NCBI GenBank assembly: GCA_964030475.1
Contig: CAXIPT010000002.1
Span: forward strand, 3,023,289-3,087,288
Direction of reading: 5' to 3'
DNA: 64,000 nt
Source: Tethya wilhelma
Taxonomy: Eukaryota; Porifera; Demospongiae; Tethyida; Tethyidae
Made by a program: the position numbers and the translations under genes
In this document: piece by piece, positions 9,652-24,600 of the stretch
Numbering within the stretch: position 1 is the first letter of the stretch
Layout of the letters: every line of letters begins with the position of its first letter
The notes under the pieces: generated by a model
The model's database searches: none
Seen by the model: only the letters and a program-made list of their open reading frames with translations
What the model was told of the DNA's origin: nothing

Positions 9652-12600
9652 TCATGGTAGCTCATCAAGGCGATAGTACATGACACTGTTGGTCTCAATG
9701 TTCCAATCGGCCACACACACGTGACTCACAACCTGGCAAACAGCTCTGATGACAAGCGTAGCCGTATCACGATCAATATCAGCATCTCCGTGAAGAGCTT
9801 CAACACTCATAATGCGTAGATTCACAGTGACGTCATCATCAGAACCCTTCCGAAGGACCTCAGGTTGATAAGACCCAAAGGTGATTTCAACTTGGAACGT
9901 CAGTTGGTTCTCGAAAGACTCCATATAAATCGTTTCGTTGCTGGCTATAAAGTGGCTACCTGATATTGCAGAGCCATCGAAAGCCTGGATTGAAACATTA
10001 GCTGGACTTGGGAAAGGTTGGTAGTCGTGACGAACAACTGTTATGTTGGCAAGGAGGTCTGTTTCAGAAACAATGAAGGTTGGCTCTACAAAAGAGAAGT
10101 TACCAGCATTGTCGTAATGGTAGAAGGTTACGTTTGATGGTTCTGAAGAAACGTCATCAAAAACAACGACAATATTGGATGGTCCTAGGTTTGGTTGTAC
10201 CAAACATGAAATGAGTGTGTCTTCAATGAGCACAACTGGTTCGGTACAATTGGTGGTCTCAAATTGAGACACAAAATACACTTGTACTGGTTTGGCATCT
10301 TGAGATTCGGAAGTTGGGCCGAAATTTTCACCACTGATGTTGACATAGGTCGGCAAATCTCTGAAAGTTGAGTCAGGCACTACTCCAGACACTGTAACAC
10401 TCTCAATAGACCGGAAGGATACATTGGCACTAGTCGTAGAGACTTCATCCACAGTCACTGTCACATTATGCATGCCAGGTGCATTGGGTTGTGTGATACA
10501 AGTCAGCATGGTGTTATTTAATACTGTAACATTGGTGCATTCTACATCACCTATAAATACAGTGACCACTGGCCCATTTTCAGGAGGACCAAAATTGTTG
10601 CCAAAAATGGTCAAAAGTGTGCCACCAAATTGTGAAGTTGTTGTTGGAAATAGTCGATCGATCTCAGGAGGAGCAAGATAAGTGAAGGCGTTTGAGATGT
10701 TCAACATGAGAGCACTGTTGTCTACAGTGATGGTGAGAGTCAGAGGCACTCCCACGACAGACGGATCACTAGCAGGGGGTGTGAAGAAGGCCACACTGGT
10801 GTTGTACTCGATCACAGTGGTGTTTATAGTTTCGACAAAATTGATGAAAATGTCGACCTGCCTTTCACCTTCTTCTCCTCGAATAGCTCCAAAGTTGCCA
10901 CCAGTTATGATGAGAATAGTACCACCACTAGCTCGACCGGCAATGGGTACGACTGATACAAATACTGGAGCATCGTAGTAAGTGAAGGTAGACACCTGAG
11001 TTGCGTTCGTGCCATTGATGATAGGTATGACTTGGTTGGGAACAGTGGCCAGATCGTAGAAGGCATCTTCTGTGAATGTTAGATAGGTGTCTTCGACCGA
11101 AGTGGAAAGGCTAGGATGCATCTTGAAATAGTCGACATCAGTTTCATCAAAATAAATGATGATTGTGAGACTGTTGTCGAAAGATTGAGCCGTTCCTCCA
11201 GTGAGAGTGTAGAAGTCGTCAGCTATGAGGCCATCTTGAATGGTGATGGAGGTATAGTTGATCATAGAGACGTTCATTGGCTCGTTGAAGTGAAGCGTCA
11301 TCTCTTCCACGATGAAATCAAAGTGGTACTCAAGCAAGAAAGGTCGAGTGATATCAGCAGTGTAGTTAGTTGCTCGCTGAGCAGCTCCATCAACGATCGC
11401 CAAGACTGGATTCTCGTTCATATCTGAAACAAGATTGCTGGAAAAGACGATCCATGTGTCCATAATGCTCAATCCAAACATCTCGGTAGCTTTGATGTAA
11501 TTGATATCGGCTGTGCTCAGACTTAGCGAAATGACTGTGTCGTCCACTCCAAAGATATCGCGGGTTTCGGTTGTGAGTTGTCTCGTCCTGTTCATCATGT
11601 TGGTCCTTGCATCTTGCAGTCTAATCTTACTCACTTCAAAACTCGAAGCATTCACAGTCTCGCTGAACGTCAGATGGAGCTGACCTTGATTGACGTCTAG
11701 GTGGAATTCGCTCAATTCTGGACGAACAGTATCCTCGTAGAAAGAGCTTGCTTGTAAGCCACGACCATTGATGATCTCCGACACCCTATTGGCATTCATG
11801 TCCTGCACAAGGTTGGAAGAGATAGTGATGTAAGTGTTTTCAAGCGAGGTGGCGATCAGAGTGAGACGTTTGAGCTCATTCAAGTCATTGTCGTCCAACT
11901 GGATATCAATGATGTAATCGCTAACATTCGAACCGACACCTCCCTGGAGTCTATACCAGGATATGAGAGACACTAGTGGTGTGTATTCTCGGTCTTGAAC
12001 GGTAATGCTGTCTGGACGAAGTGAAGAGGCGTTTACAGTTTCGTCAAAAGTCAGCGAAAGAATCTCTGAAGTGAGATTTAGAGAGAATTGAATCAAACTT
12101 GGTGATGTTTCGTCTTTAACAAAGTTAGACACTTGAGTAGCATTAGTGCTAGGTACTTCTATGACTTGGTTTCTGTTCATGTCGTCTATAGCTTCGGAAG
12201 AGAGAGAAATAAAAGAATCGTCCATTGAAGTGGCTAAATCAGTCAGTTGCTTGATGCGATTCAAGTCAATAAATCCAAGTTGGACAAACAATATCGGATG
12301 GTTGGGACCAACAGTGAAGCTGTGATAAGGAGCAAATGGGTCCATTTCAGGAACTGTGGTATCATTAGAAGTGGTTTCATTTCTACTACTGTCCATCTGT
12401 CCACTACCGGAGCTCATTGCAAGCATTCCAGATCCAGACTCAAAGATGGCTGACCCAGATGCAGATATATCCACACCTGATCCACTCTCAATTATTGGTA
12501 CAGTCAGGTTTGATTCGGGAGCAGCTGTGAGATGCCAGTAGGTCTGTGACCCATCAACAGTGGATTGAATTCTTATGTGCTCCACTTGAAGCGAACTGGC

Positions 12601-15600
12601 ATTGATAGTTTCTGAAAATACAAGTATCAGTTCACCAGTGTCCAAATCGAGTTCGAAAGACAACAGTCTTGGATAGACAAAGTCCTCATAGAGAGTCTGC
12701 ACTGGTTGGGCATTGTAGATGGAAATGGGTACAATCTGATTTCTATTCATGTCATCCACAGTTTGTGAAGTGATGGAAATGAAGGTGTTGTTGCCATTGG
12801 TGGCTAGATCAGTAAAGCCTTGATAATGTTGGTGTCGTTTAGGCCCAAATCCACAACAAGGATATGGTAATCCTCTTCACTAGGTTGCTCAGAGTAGAAT
12901 GGACGCTCTCCCATTTGCAGCTGATGCCACTCGGAGGATTGACTTCTATTCATACGATTCTGGAACAATATCTCACTGATGTTCAGACTCCTCGCAAGAA
13001 CTGTTTCAGAAAAGTACAAAATGAGCTGCTCTGATGTCAAGTTCAAGTCAAAGCTCCACAACCGAGGTCGGACAAAATCAGCATAGAAAACAGTAGTGAC
13101 TATACCATCTTCTAGAATGGTGGTATTCGATATAGCAGCAACATTGTTGGGTTCAAGTGCCATATCGTGAATGGCATATTCAGTAAAGGTCAACCACGAA
13201 CTGGTTCGATGGATAAAGAGGTCAGTATTTCTCTTGATAGCGTTGAGATCTTCAAGGGAGAACATGAAGCGAATGACAGTGCTGTCTATTTCTTCATGAG
13301 TTCCTCCAGTGAGTGTAAAAGCGTACGTTCCATCAAAGAAATCTTGTAGCGTAAATGCTGTCAAATTGAGACTCGAGGCATTCACAGTTTCAGAGAATGT
13401 AAGTGTGACTATTTCAGACGTTAAGTTGGTATCGAATCTCACGAGCACCGGACTTGTGGTATCGGGAATGTAAGTATCAACTTGCAACGCCTCTCCGTCA
13501 CTCACAGCTTCAATGGGATTATTGACCATATCAAACACAGTGGCATATCGGTGGACCAGGAAACAAGCCTCTCTCTCACGACAGAGAGTAAGTCGCTTGA
13601 TCTCGTTCAGATCGTCAATGGAGAAGTCAACATCTAGAATGGTACTGTCTGATGTTGAGCTAGTTCCCCCTCTAAGAGTGAAGCTTATGTTCATTCGAGT
13701 TTCGTCATCTTGTAGAGTGAGGTAAGGGAGAAGAAGAGAACCAGCCATGACTGTTTCGTCAAAGGTCAAAGTGAGTCGACCCAAATCCATGTTCAGCGTG
13801 AAATTTGTAACAACTGGTGGAGTTTCGTCGGAAATAAACTCAACAGTTTGTCGGCCCTCTCCATTTACAATAGGAGTGAGTTTGTTGCCACTCATGTCAC
13901 ATACTGCTGAAAGAGTAGCAGTCAGGTAGGTGTTTTCCATCAAAGTGGCTAAATTTCTTCGTCTTTTAATCTCATTTCTATCGAGTGGGCCCAGGTGCAC
14001 AATCAAGATATAGTCATTGTCACTTAAGGTGAAGGTTTCATTTAATCCTGGTGTAAGAGCCCGGGGGGAAGAGTGGTAGTCATTGGATGCGGTCATGTTA
14101 TTCTGAATAATGACCTGGTCTACTCTAAGAGAAGAGGCATCCACAGTTTCATTAAACCTGAGTATCAGTGTTGTAGTGTTCATATCGAGAGTATAGTTCA
14201 CCAAGATAGGAGCTGTTGTGTCTGGTGTCACAATTCTTGCCCTTGTGGCCATTTCTTGAGCAACGGGAACCACTCTATTGTTAGCTAAATCAACTACAGT
14301 CGATTCTGTAATAGAGATGAACGTATTGTTGACAGTTGTAGCAAGGCTGGTGCGATATTTGATAGCATTTAGGTCTCTAAACCCAAGCATGATTGTTACG
14401 ACTTTGTTATCACGGTCCATTGAGCTTGATCCAAATGGATTATGGCTGGTTAGCGTGTACTGATCTAGAGTCGTGTTAGGATCAGTTTCAGTAGATTGGA
14501 GAGTGATTTGCATTACATCAAGTGAATCAATGATCTTGACCGTTTCGGAGAATGTTAGTATCAATCTACCATCATCAAGATCAAGATCAAAATCAATCAA
14601 TTCTGGCCTAGTGGTGTCATGTGTGAAATCACGAGCTCTTTGAGCAAAACACGAACCTCTCTCTACCACAGCATTACCAGCATTGTCACTGACAGCTCTT
14701 TCACTAAGATAGAGAAGAGAATTCGCACGCTCAGAGCTCAAATCGCGAAGATTTTTGATTGCATCTAGATCCTCGTGTCCAACTTGTACGACCACAATTG
14801 GCCAATCTGGACTGAAGGAAGCTGAAGTGTTGGGATAGGGTAGGTAGGACCTGAGTGTGTAGTTGGTACCAGCACACAGCGTGTTGATCATTGTAAGCTG
14901 TGTCACGTCGAGTGAAGTCACGTTTACAGTCTCGGTGAAAGTTAGAGTCAGATTCCCAGAATCCAGATCAAAACTGAAACCTCTTAGCTCTGGTCTTGTA
15001 CCATCAGCAGTGTAGTTTGCAATAGGCTCTGCCATGGATGAGCTAACTTCGATTATAGAATTACCAACCATGTCGTCAATGGTAAAGTTAGTTAGACTCA
15101 GATGAGTGTTGGTGTCTGAGGTAGCCAGGTTTGTGAGTGCTTTGATGGTGTTAAGATCGTAATGGCTAAAGTGGACGACCAATATTGGAGAGTTGAAGCT
15201 GGATAGAGGCAAAAAACGGGTCATATCGCCACTGAAAGTGCTTCCACTTCCTGAAGCAGAGGACAATCCAAGGGTGGTTGAATTCATAGTGTCATTTTCA
15301 GCATTCCCACCAAACTCTGAGTCCTCCATCATCATCATTAACATCCCACTAGCAGTGCCACTTGCACTGCTGATTCCACTTCCCATGAAATCTGGACTAC
15401 CTGGTTCATCGATCGGAAGGACCTCTCTCGTATAAACACTGCTGGTTGTGAGGGTAAAGGTTTCAGAACTGATCCTCATGTCCGATTCACTCTGGAGTGT
15501 AATCTGAGTAACGTCCAAAGTAGCAGCATCAACAGTTTCAGAGAAGAAGAGTGTCAGAGTGCCTTGGTCAAGAGAGAGATAGTAGCTTTCCAGTTCTGGG

Positions 15601-18600
15601 GCGGTCGTGTCATCAGTATAATTGGTGACTTGTTTGGCATTCACACTGTTTATGATTGGGATGACAGGTTGAAGATTGTTATCAACCAGTGCTCCTTGTG
15701 CGATCGTAATCCATGTCGTGTCTTCGCTGGTGGCTATCTGCTTGCGTTTGATCTCATTTAGATCATCAAGTGAGATGTTCACAAAAATGATCCTATTGTC
15801 AAGCATGTTCAAACTATCAGATGTATAAGCCACTGTATCATTGGAAAATGTATGGAAAGACATGGCATCTGAGTATGACACAACTGAAGCCTTCTGGAGT
15901 GCAAAAGCTGGCAGATAGAATGAAGACACATCAACTGTTTCATTGAAAGTTAACTGAAGCTGCCCACTGTCCATATCAATGCTATATTCAGCCAAGTAAG
16001 GGTCATTTCTGTCATCCAGGTACAAGCTGACTGGGAGGGCAAACACAGGAGAGGAGGGATTTTGGACAGTGTCTTGTATTGTTCCCCTCTCCATAGTAAT
16101 GTAGGTGGAGTTAGCATCAATGTATAGGCGTGTCATTGCCTTAATGATATTCAGGTCTCTGAAGGTGAGCCTTATTTGGATCTGTTTGCCATTCATTGAA
16201 GGACTGAAGCCACCACTGAGTCTGTACGATTCTGTTGTCTGGTTGTCAGTTGGGCCATTTTGAAGGAGAATCTTCTGGTATTGAATGGTAAGTGGATTCA
16301 CTGGCTCATCAAAGTTCATTGTGATTATACCACTAGTCATGTTGACTGTGAAAGAGACCAAGTTTGGTGGAAGGTCTTCGATTGGATCTGAAACTGTTTG
16401 CAAGACATCCTCATTCAGTGGATTCATCATGGTCCAGTCAAACACAGCACTTTGTTCTACAAACAGGTAGGTGTCATTGATTGTGGTCCAAATATTCTCC
16501 ATTTCTTTGATAGCACAGATGTCTGTATCAGTAAGGAACAACACAGGCTCGTGTGTGTAAGGCAAATCAAAGCTACCGTTCGTAAGAGTGTAGTTGATAC
16601 TCCCCACACTGTCAGAGAAAAGATGGAACTTGGTGTAGTCGATTGTTTCCAAAGCAACCGTCTCGTCAAAGAACAGAGAAATGGTGCCATTGTCCAAGTC
16701 TACCGTGAAGTTGGTGAGTGTGCTGTTTGTGACATCGGGAAAATACTCGAGTGTTGGTATAGCTTGGCCATCAGGCAGTGGTACTAGCGGATTACCGTTC
16801 ATGTCAAGGACAGTGAAGTTGGTGACTGATATGTAGGAATCGTTTTGAATAGTGAAGAGATTTGTGAGCGATGTGAGATAGTTGGCGTCAAACACGCTCA
16901 ATTGAACTGGTATGACTGGATTGTCTGGTCCTACAGTGTCCGAGAGTGAAGACAATGTTACCCTTGGACCGATGGCTGACATGGCATCCTGTAGAGTGAT
17001 GCCTTCGACGTTGAATGAACTCACATTCACAGTTTCAGAGAAGTAGAGGAACAAGAAACGACTGTCCATGTCCACCTCAAACTGTTCCAGCGTTGGACGC
17101 ATCTCATCCTCAGTGAAATTACTCACCTGGAAAGGCACGGGTATAGCGTTCACTGGATTCAAATTCATATCAGTCAGAACTGTACTGGAGAGAAGTAAAT
17201 ACGTGTTGTTCTCATTAGTAGCAAGATCAATCAGTCGCTTGATTTCGTTCGAGTCTCTCCTGTCCAACAAGATTGGCACAACAGGATCATCTTGTCGGCC
17301 TGGCAGCACATCACTGGTCGAGAGACGATAGGTCACATTGTCTTGCTCATCATTAGAACTCACAAGGACGATGCTCGGGGCATTTAGTGACGAAATGTTC
17401 ATGGTTTCGTCAAATGTGAGCCACAGGATGTGTGAATCGAGGTCTAGATCGAACGATAATAGAGTTGCGTTAGTGCTGTCCTCTGTGAAGTTGTTGGCTT
17501 GAAGAGCGTCGAAGCTGAAAATCTGTGAGACATTGTTGGCGTTCATGTCGTCAATGGCAGTGGTTTCAATAGCCAAAAACGTGTCTTCTGTATCAGTAGC
17601 CAAATCAGCTATCCTCTTGATATTGTTCAAATCCAGAGTCTCAATCACTAGTGTAATGATAGGTCCATTAGAACTGTTTGAAGAACCACCCAATAGCGTG
17701 TAGCTGACGTTAGTCGAGTCATTTGTGCTCAGTAACGTAAAGCTGGGTGGATTGAGAGTCAACGTGCGTACAGTTTCAGAGAAAGTGAGATGAAGAAGAC
17801 CAAGATTCATGTCTAGATGGTAAGAGAGAAGTTCAGGGTCAACTCTATCTTCGGTGAAGTTGGTTGCTTGTAAGGAGATGTTTTCGATCGGTTGGACAAA
17901 ATTGTTGTTCATGTCGACAAGCAGGAATGATTCAATTTGTATGTAGGTATTATCAAGCGATGTTGCTAGCTGTTCGAGCTTCTTGATCTCGTTGAGATCA
18001 GTTGTGGTCAAAATCAGTGTGAAATCAGTGTCATTCTGTGTCACCATGATCTCACCACCAGTAAGAGTGTATGAAACATTGCTCTCAAGTTCGCTCACAA
18101 ACGTGATAGCACTGGCATCAAAAGAATCGATATTGACAGTCTCATTGAAGACAAAAGACAGTTCTTCACTGGTCAGATTCAGAGTATAAGAAACCAAGAC
18201 AGGAGAGGTTGTATCAGATGTGAAATTAGCCACTGGGAAAGCATCGTAAAATTCTACGGAAGTGACTGGGTTGCCATTCATATCAGCCAAAGTAAGATTG
18301 CTGAACGAAATAAAAGTACTGTTTTCCGAAGTGGCTAAGTTAGTAAACCTCTTGATATAATTCGCATCAATTGGATCAAGCAAAATTACCAAGATTGTGC
18401 CATCAAAAGTTAGTGGTACTCCAGCTTCAAGTGTTCTGAAGGAGCTTGGATCGCTAGCATTCAAATCGGAAGAATCTTGAATGGTGATCTCGGTCACATT
18501 CAGTGAGGGCACTCGTATGGTCTCATTGAAAGTCAACACAAGAATGTCGCTGTCCATATCAAGATCGTACGAAACCAAAATTGGCGATCGTGTGTCTTCG

Positions 18601-21600
18601 AAAAAGTTTTCAACCTGTTGAGAATCGGTAAAGTTGAGCAGATTTGAGTTCATGTCACGGATTGCATATGATGTGAGATCTAGAACTGTACTTCTGTTGC
18701 TAACGGCAACGTTTAAGTCTCTCTTAATGTTGTTGACATCAGCAAGATCGAGCTGAACTATGATGATGTAATCATCTTCAGAAGGGGATGTCCCTCCTGT
18801 TAAAGTGTAATTAGAACTGGTGGGGTAACCAAGTATGGTGAATTCTTCAAGCATGAGAGTAGTGACATCAACAGTTTCATCAAATGTCAAGATGATTCGC
18901 TCGTCATCAAGATCAAAATCAAACGACACTAACTGTGGTCTAGTCGTGTCAAGTGTGATATTTCTAACATTCTTAGCATTGTTGGAATTAATTTCTACGA
19001 CAGGATTGAAATTCATATCTTCAATAGCATCAGGTGTGATCACAATGAAGGTATTTGAAAGAGCATCCAAAATTTGACCATCTCCGCTGATTTCAAAACC
19101 ACTAGTCAACCCAGATGACGATCCACTTGCAATAGTAATTGCATTAGAATCAGTGCTAGCCAAGCCTCGAATCTTCTTGATTTGGTTAAGGTCAAAGAAC
19201 GATAGCGCAATAGTGATCACTGTTGAATCATTTTGACTTCCTACACTGTTTGTAAGTGTGTAGGTATTGAGGCCTTCATTTGTTGGTGTATCTTGTAGGG
19301 TGATTTGTGTTACATTGAGTGAACTTGCTCTCACTGTCTCGTCAAAAATCAGTGTCAGGGTACCAGCATCCAAATCAATATCAAAATCAATCAACAGTGG
19401 ATCAGTGGTGTCAGACGTGAAATTATTCACTGGGATGGCATCAGTTCTGGGGATTTCAACAAGACGATTGTCAAAAGTATCAACCACCCCTTCTCTCTCC
19501 ACTGACAACCAAGTGCTCTCTGGATCAACAGCCAGCGAGGTGATTCTCTTGATCTCATTGAGTTCACTGCTCAACAAAGGCACAGTGAGGGTGTAGTTGA
19601 AAGTGAAACTTGCTGCTGGTATTTCCTCTAGCACTAGGTATGTTCCGGTAAAGTTTGAGGTACTCTGCAATGTGATTTTTGTCCTGTTCAATGTCTCCTC
19701 AATCACAGTCTCAGAGAATGTTAGTATCAGAAGTCCCGTGTCTAAATCTAGAGAAAACTCCTCCAGTGTTGGATCAGTCTCATCTCTGATGAAATTAATA
19801 GCTCTTCTAGCATCACTCGGTGGTATAGCATTCACTGGGTTATTGTTCATGTCAAATATAGCATCAGATGTTATACTGATGAATGATGTTGCCCCGGAAG
19901 AAGCCAAGGAGGCGATCATCTTGATGCGGTTCAGATCAAAAAAGCTCGGGAAAACTTCGACTACAGGACCATTGGTCGAGTTTGTATAAGTCTCTGAAGT
20001 AAAAATGTGCACTAGAGCACTTCCTGGAGCCATCAATAGTGTTATTTGCTCGGGGTCTAATGAACTGGTATTTACAGACTCGGAAAAGTAGAGGGTCAAC
20101 AATCCATTGCCGTCCATGTCCAAGATAAATTGTTCCAAGTCGGGGTTAACTTCATCCTCAGTGAATTCAGTCACCTGGAAAGGCATGGAAGTTGGTATGG
20201 GTGTGTTCCAATTCGTATTCATATCTTGCAAGAGTCTGTTGGTGAAAGAGATAAAGGTATTGTTCTCCATAGTGGCCACGTCTGTTCTGATCTTGATTTC
20301 ATTCAGGTTACTGTTGTTGAGACGAACGAGTACCACAGTGCTATCTTCAGTGAGTACTTCACCTCCTCTTAGACTCCAATACATCTCTGGAAGGTTTGCA
20401 AACATATTTTGGATGGTGATTTGTGTCAAGTCAATAGTCTCAACTCGTACAGTCTCGGAGAAGGTTAGTGATAGAATATTTGACGTTAAGTTGAGATCAA
20501 ATCGATCCAATTGTGGATCAGTGGTGTCATTGATGAACTCTCTAACACGTATTGCGTCAGTTGTGTTAAGAGGTACGACTTGATTATTGTTCATATCCAA
20601 CACAGTGTCTTCTGTGATTGAGAGGTACGTGGTTGTCTCATTGGTTGCTAGTCCTCTCTGTCGTTTGAGCTCATTCAAATCAGCGTCAAGAAGCAACATT
20701 GAAACTTCTGTGGTGAAACTCATCGTGAAATCCTGTGCACCTGTGAGAGTGTGCCTGTATTCGGTATCATTCATAGGACTGCCTAAGAATGTCAAAGTTT
20801 CAGGTCGCAGTGAGCTTCCATTTACCGTCTCATCAAACGTCAGCTTCAGCACACCAAAGTCCATGTCAAGATCAAATTCTAGCAGCTCAGGTTCGATCTC
20901 ATCGGGGAAGAACTCTGTCGCCATTTGTGGCTGTGTTGCTGGTATCTCTGTGAGAGAGTTACCACTCATATCTGCTATGCCGTTGCTAGTCACAGCAAGG
21001 TAGGTCGAATTCTCATCAACTCCAAGATCAATGAATGCCTTGATGGAGTTCAAGTCGTTGGTACCAAGATCGATCGTGATAATTGTGGAGTCTTGCCCAA
21101 CAGGGTCACCTCCGAGTATCTGTGAGTCGGTAGTTAAGGTGAAAACGGTCGAATTTTCGTCAGCAGGTGACTCGCTAATGATCGAGAAAGCAGGTATGTA
21201 GAGGGAAGAGGCATTTACTGTTTCTGAGAACGTGAGGATCAGATATTCGCTTGTGAGATTGAAAATAAATGATTCCAGAACTGGCTCAGTTTCATCCATG
21301 AAGACGTCACTAGCCATGAGACCTTGGCTTGGGGGAATCTCGACAACTTGGTTACCGAATACATCTTCAATGCCGTCTGTTGTTATGGTAATGAAGGTAT
21401 CATTGACATCTGTGGCAAGAAGGAATAATTCCTTTATTTTGTCCAGGTCTGGTTTCGAAAGATTCACACGCTGCACTCTGATATCATAAACATAGTTCGT
21501 AGAATCTTCACTTAGAGTGAAAAATGTTAAAGAATTGTCCTGTCGTATCAGGGAATTTTGCAGTGTGACCTGGGTCGAGTTGAATGTGCTAGCGTCAACA

Positions 21601-24600
21601 GATTCAGAGAAGGTCAACCACAGAAGACCACTTCCGTCAAGATCCAAACTAAATTCCACCAATTCTGGATCAGTTTCGTCAGGGAAGTAGAAGGAGACTG
21701 GTATTGCTGTCTCCCCATTCACAAGTGGTATCAGAGGTTCTCCAGCTTGATCTAGAATAGCTCCGTCACCGATCGTAAGCCAAGCTGTGAAATTATTGAC
21801 ACCAATTTTGAGGGTCTTGAGCTGATTGAGATCTCTTGTGGTCAGATTGACCATGATTGTGGTGTCATCCATGGGACTAATGCTACCACCGGTTAAAGTG
21901 TGCGAGTCATTAATTCCCGTAGCATTGAACACTTGCTGAAGAGTAATTCCGGTAAGATTTAGCGACATGTAGTCGACAGTTTCACGGAAGTATAGCGTCA
22001 AAGTTTCTTCAGTCATATCAAGATCAAAGGCAATCAGGATTGGTCGTGTTCCATCATCAGTGTATCCACTTGCAGGGAGTGCTTCCATAGGAGCTAAAGC
22101 AATGACCTCATTGTCAGCCATGTCCCTTATGGCATCGTAGGAGAATCTCAAATAGGATGTTGCACGATTCACAAACAGATCTTCTCTCCTCTTGATTTCG
22201 TTCAAGTCATCATCCGTGATCACAATTTGCACCATGAGTCCATCACTGCTGTTGGTTGAGCCACCATTCAGAGCTAACTCGGTATAATTTTCATCATTGC
22301 TGGACTGCAGCGTGAAGAAGTCGAAATTGAAACTCGAAGCGTTCACAGGCTCGTCAAAGATCAAAGTAAGAACACCAACGTTCATGTCAACGGAAAACGA
22401 CTGTAGCTCAGGAGGTGTGGTATCAGCTGTGTAGTTCGCAGCAGGGAGAGGGAAGAAGAGTGGATTGACGGGATTTGATGGATTGGCCATGTCTCTGATG
22501 GCAACAGATCCGGGAGAGATGTCAAAGATGAGGAAAGTATCGTTCAAAGAAGTGGCTAAGTTTGTAGTGAGCTTGAGTGCGTATTGATCAGGGAGGGACA
22601 GTTCAAATGAAGGTTCATGTGAGTCGCCTGTGAGTAAAGTACCGTCGCTGAGGAAGTAGAATCCCATCTCAACTATGGTGTGCGTGATGTTGCTATCGGA
22701 CAAGAACTGCAGCTCGTCAATCATCAAGGTACTGACATCAACTGTCTCGTCAAACGTGAGATAGAGCACGCCGCTATCCATATCGAGATGGTAGGATAGG
22801 AGGTTGGGTGAAGTCACATCACTTGTGTGGTTGGTGACTTGCAAAGCAAAATCTGAGACGATTTCAGTGACTCTATTTCTGTTCATATCTCGAATAGCAT
22901 CAGAAGTGAGTGTGATGAAAGTATCGTTCTCACTTTGAGCAAGATATTGATGCCGTTTGATCTCATTCAAGTCAGTCACGTCAATCACAATCAACACAAT
23001 GTAATCATCAGTGCTAATGGCCATGCTCAGTTCAGTCAGGCTCACTGGAGTACCATCACTGGACATATTTTGAAGAGCAATGGCCGGTGTAAAAAGTGAG
23101 CTAACGTTGACAGTCTCTGTGAAAGTCAAGATGAGAAGACCCAAATCCATGTCTAGGTCAAAACTCTCAAGTCGTGGTGGAGTAAGATCTTCAGTGAAGA
23201 GACCTACCTGTTGAGCATCATCTTGGAATATTTCCACAACAGGATTGTTGTTCATATCCACGATGGTTGTGTTGCTGAAGAAGATGTAGGTAGTGGTGTT
23301 GTCAATGGCTAGGTCAGTGAAGCGCTTGACATCATTCATATCTTCGAATCCAAGTGTTACTGTGACTACTGTGCTATCAGCTTGCGTTGAGACAGTCATT
23401 GGATCTGAATCATTTCTGAGTGTGAGCACAAACTGTCTTGTTACGTTCTCAAAGATATCTGGAGTGTTTTGAAGTACAATCTCAGTAAGATCAAGACTTG
23501 ATGCATCCACTGTTTCATCAAATGTCAAAATGAGTTCACCCGAATCAAGATCAAGATCAAAGTTGGTCAGGAATGGATCAGTGGTGTCAAGAGTATGGGT
23601 ATCAACTTTTAATCCGTTGCCATTAGTGATAGCTCTAACATCAACTCCTTCACCTCCTACATAGCCGGTTAGAACGCCACCATGACTACGGATGAAATCT
23701 GCTGCCACAGTGATATAGGTGTTTAATCTGGATGTAGCAATTCCTGTGAGCCGTTTGACCTCATTTAGATCATCTATAGTCATATACATCATAATGATGT
23801 AACCTGATGTACTGTTGCTAGTCCCATTATTCAGACGGTAAGATATGGTCGACCTATCACGGTTCTGGATGACAATTGCTGCAGGATTCAGTGTATCTAT
23901 GTCCACGACGTTGTTGAACTCGAAAGTGAGCAGTCCAGAATCAACATCAAGATCAAATCGGATCAAATCAGGATTAGTCAAGTCAGGAATCAGTTGGACG
24001 ACTCGACGGCCATTTGTGGCTGGAATATCAATGAGAGGATTACCAGCAAAGTCAAGTACAGAGCCAGAAGGTAGAGATACGTGTGTATTGAGAATTTCAG
24101 TAGCTATTCTAGTCTGCAAAACAATTCTCATGTAATCTACAGCATTTAGGCTGAGAACAATCACCCGTTTCTGGTTGAAGTCTGGGTCACGATAACTGAA
24201 TGTGCCGCCAGTGAGAGTAATACTAGCTCCAGAACCAAATACATTATCGTCGAATTCTTGCAGAGTAAAGAGACTCGCATTAGCTGTGGATATATCAACA
24301 GGTTCGTTAAATTCAAGCACGAGTTGTCTCAGTTGTAAGTCGACTTCAAGAAACTCAAACACATCTGGATCAATGGAATCATCAATAAACTCTGTGACTT
24401 GAAATGGTGGAATAACTTCAGCTAAGTTGTCTACTTCAGCAAGATCTGTGGCCACATTAGGTGTGTACACAATATAAGAGGTTTCCAAGGAAACGGCAAG
24501 CATTTCTCTAGCTTGTATTTCGAGGAGATCAGCTGGAGTGATGTTGAAAGAAATGATCGGAGTATTAAAAGGTGCGTCTGGGATGATCACACCGCCTGTG

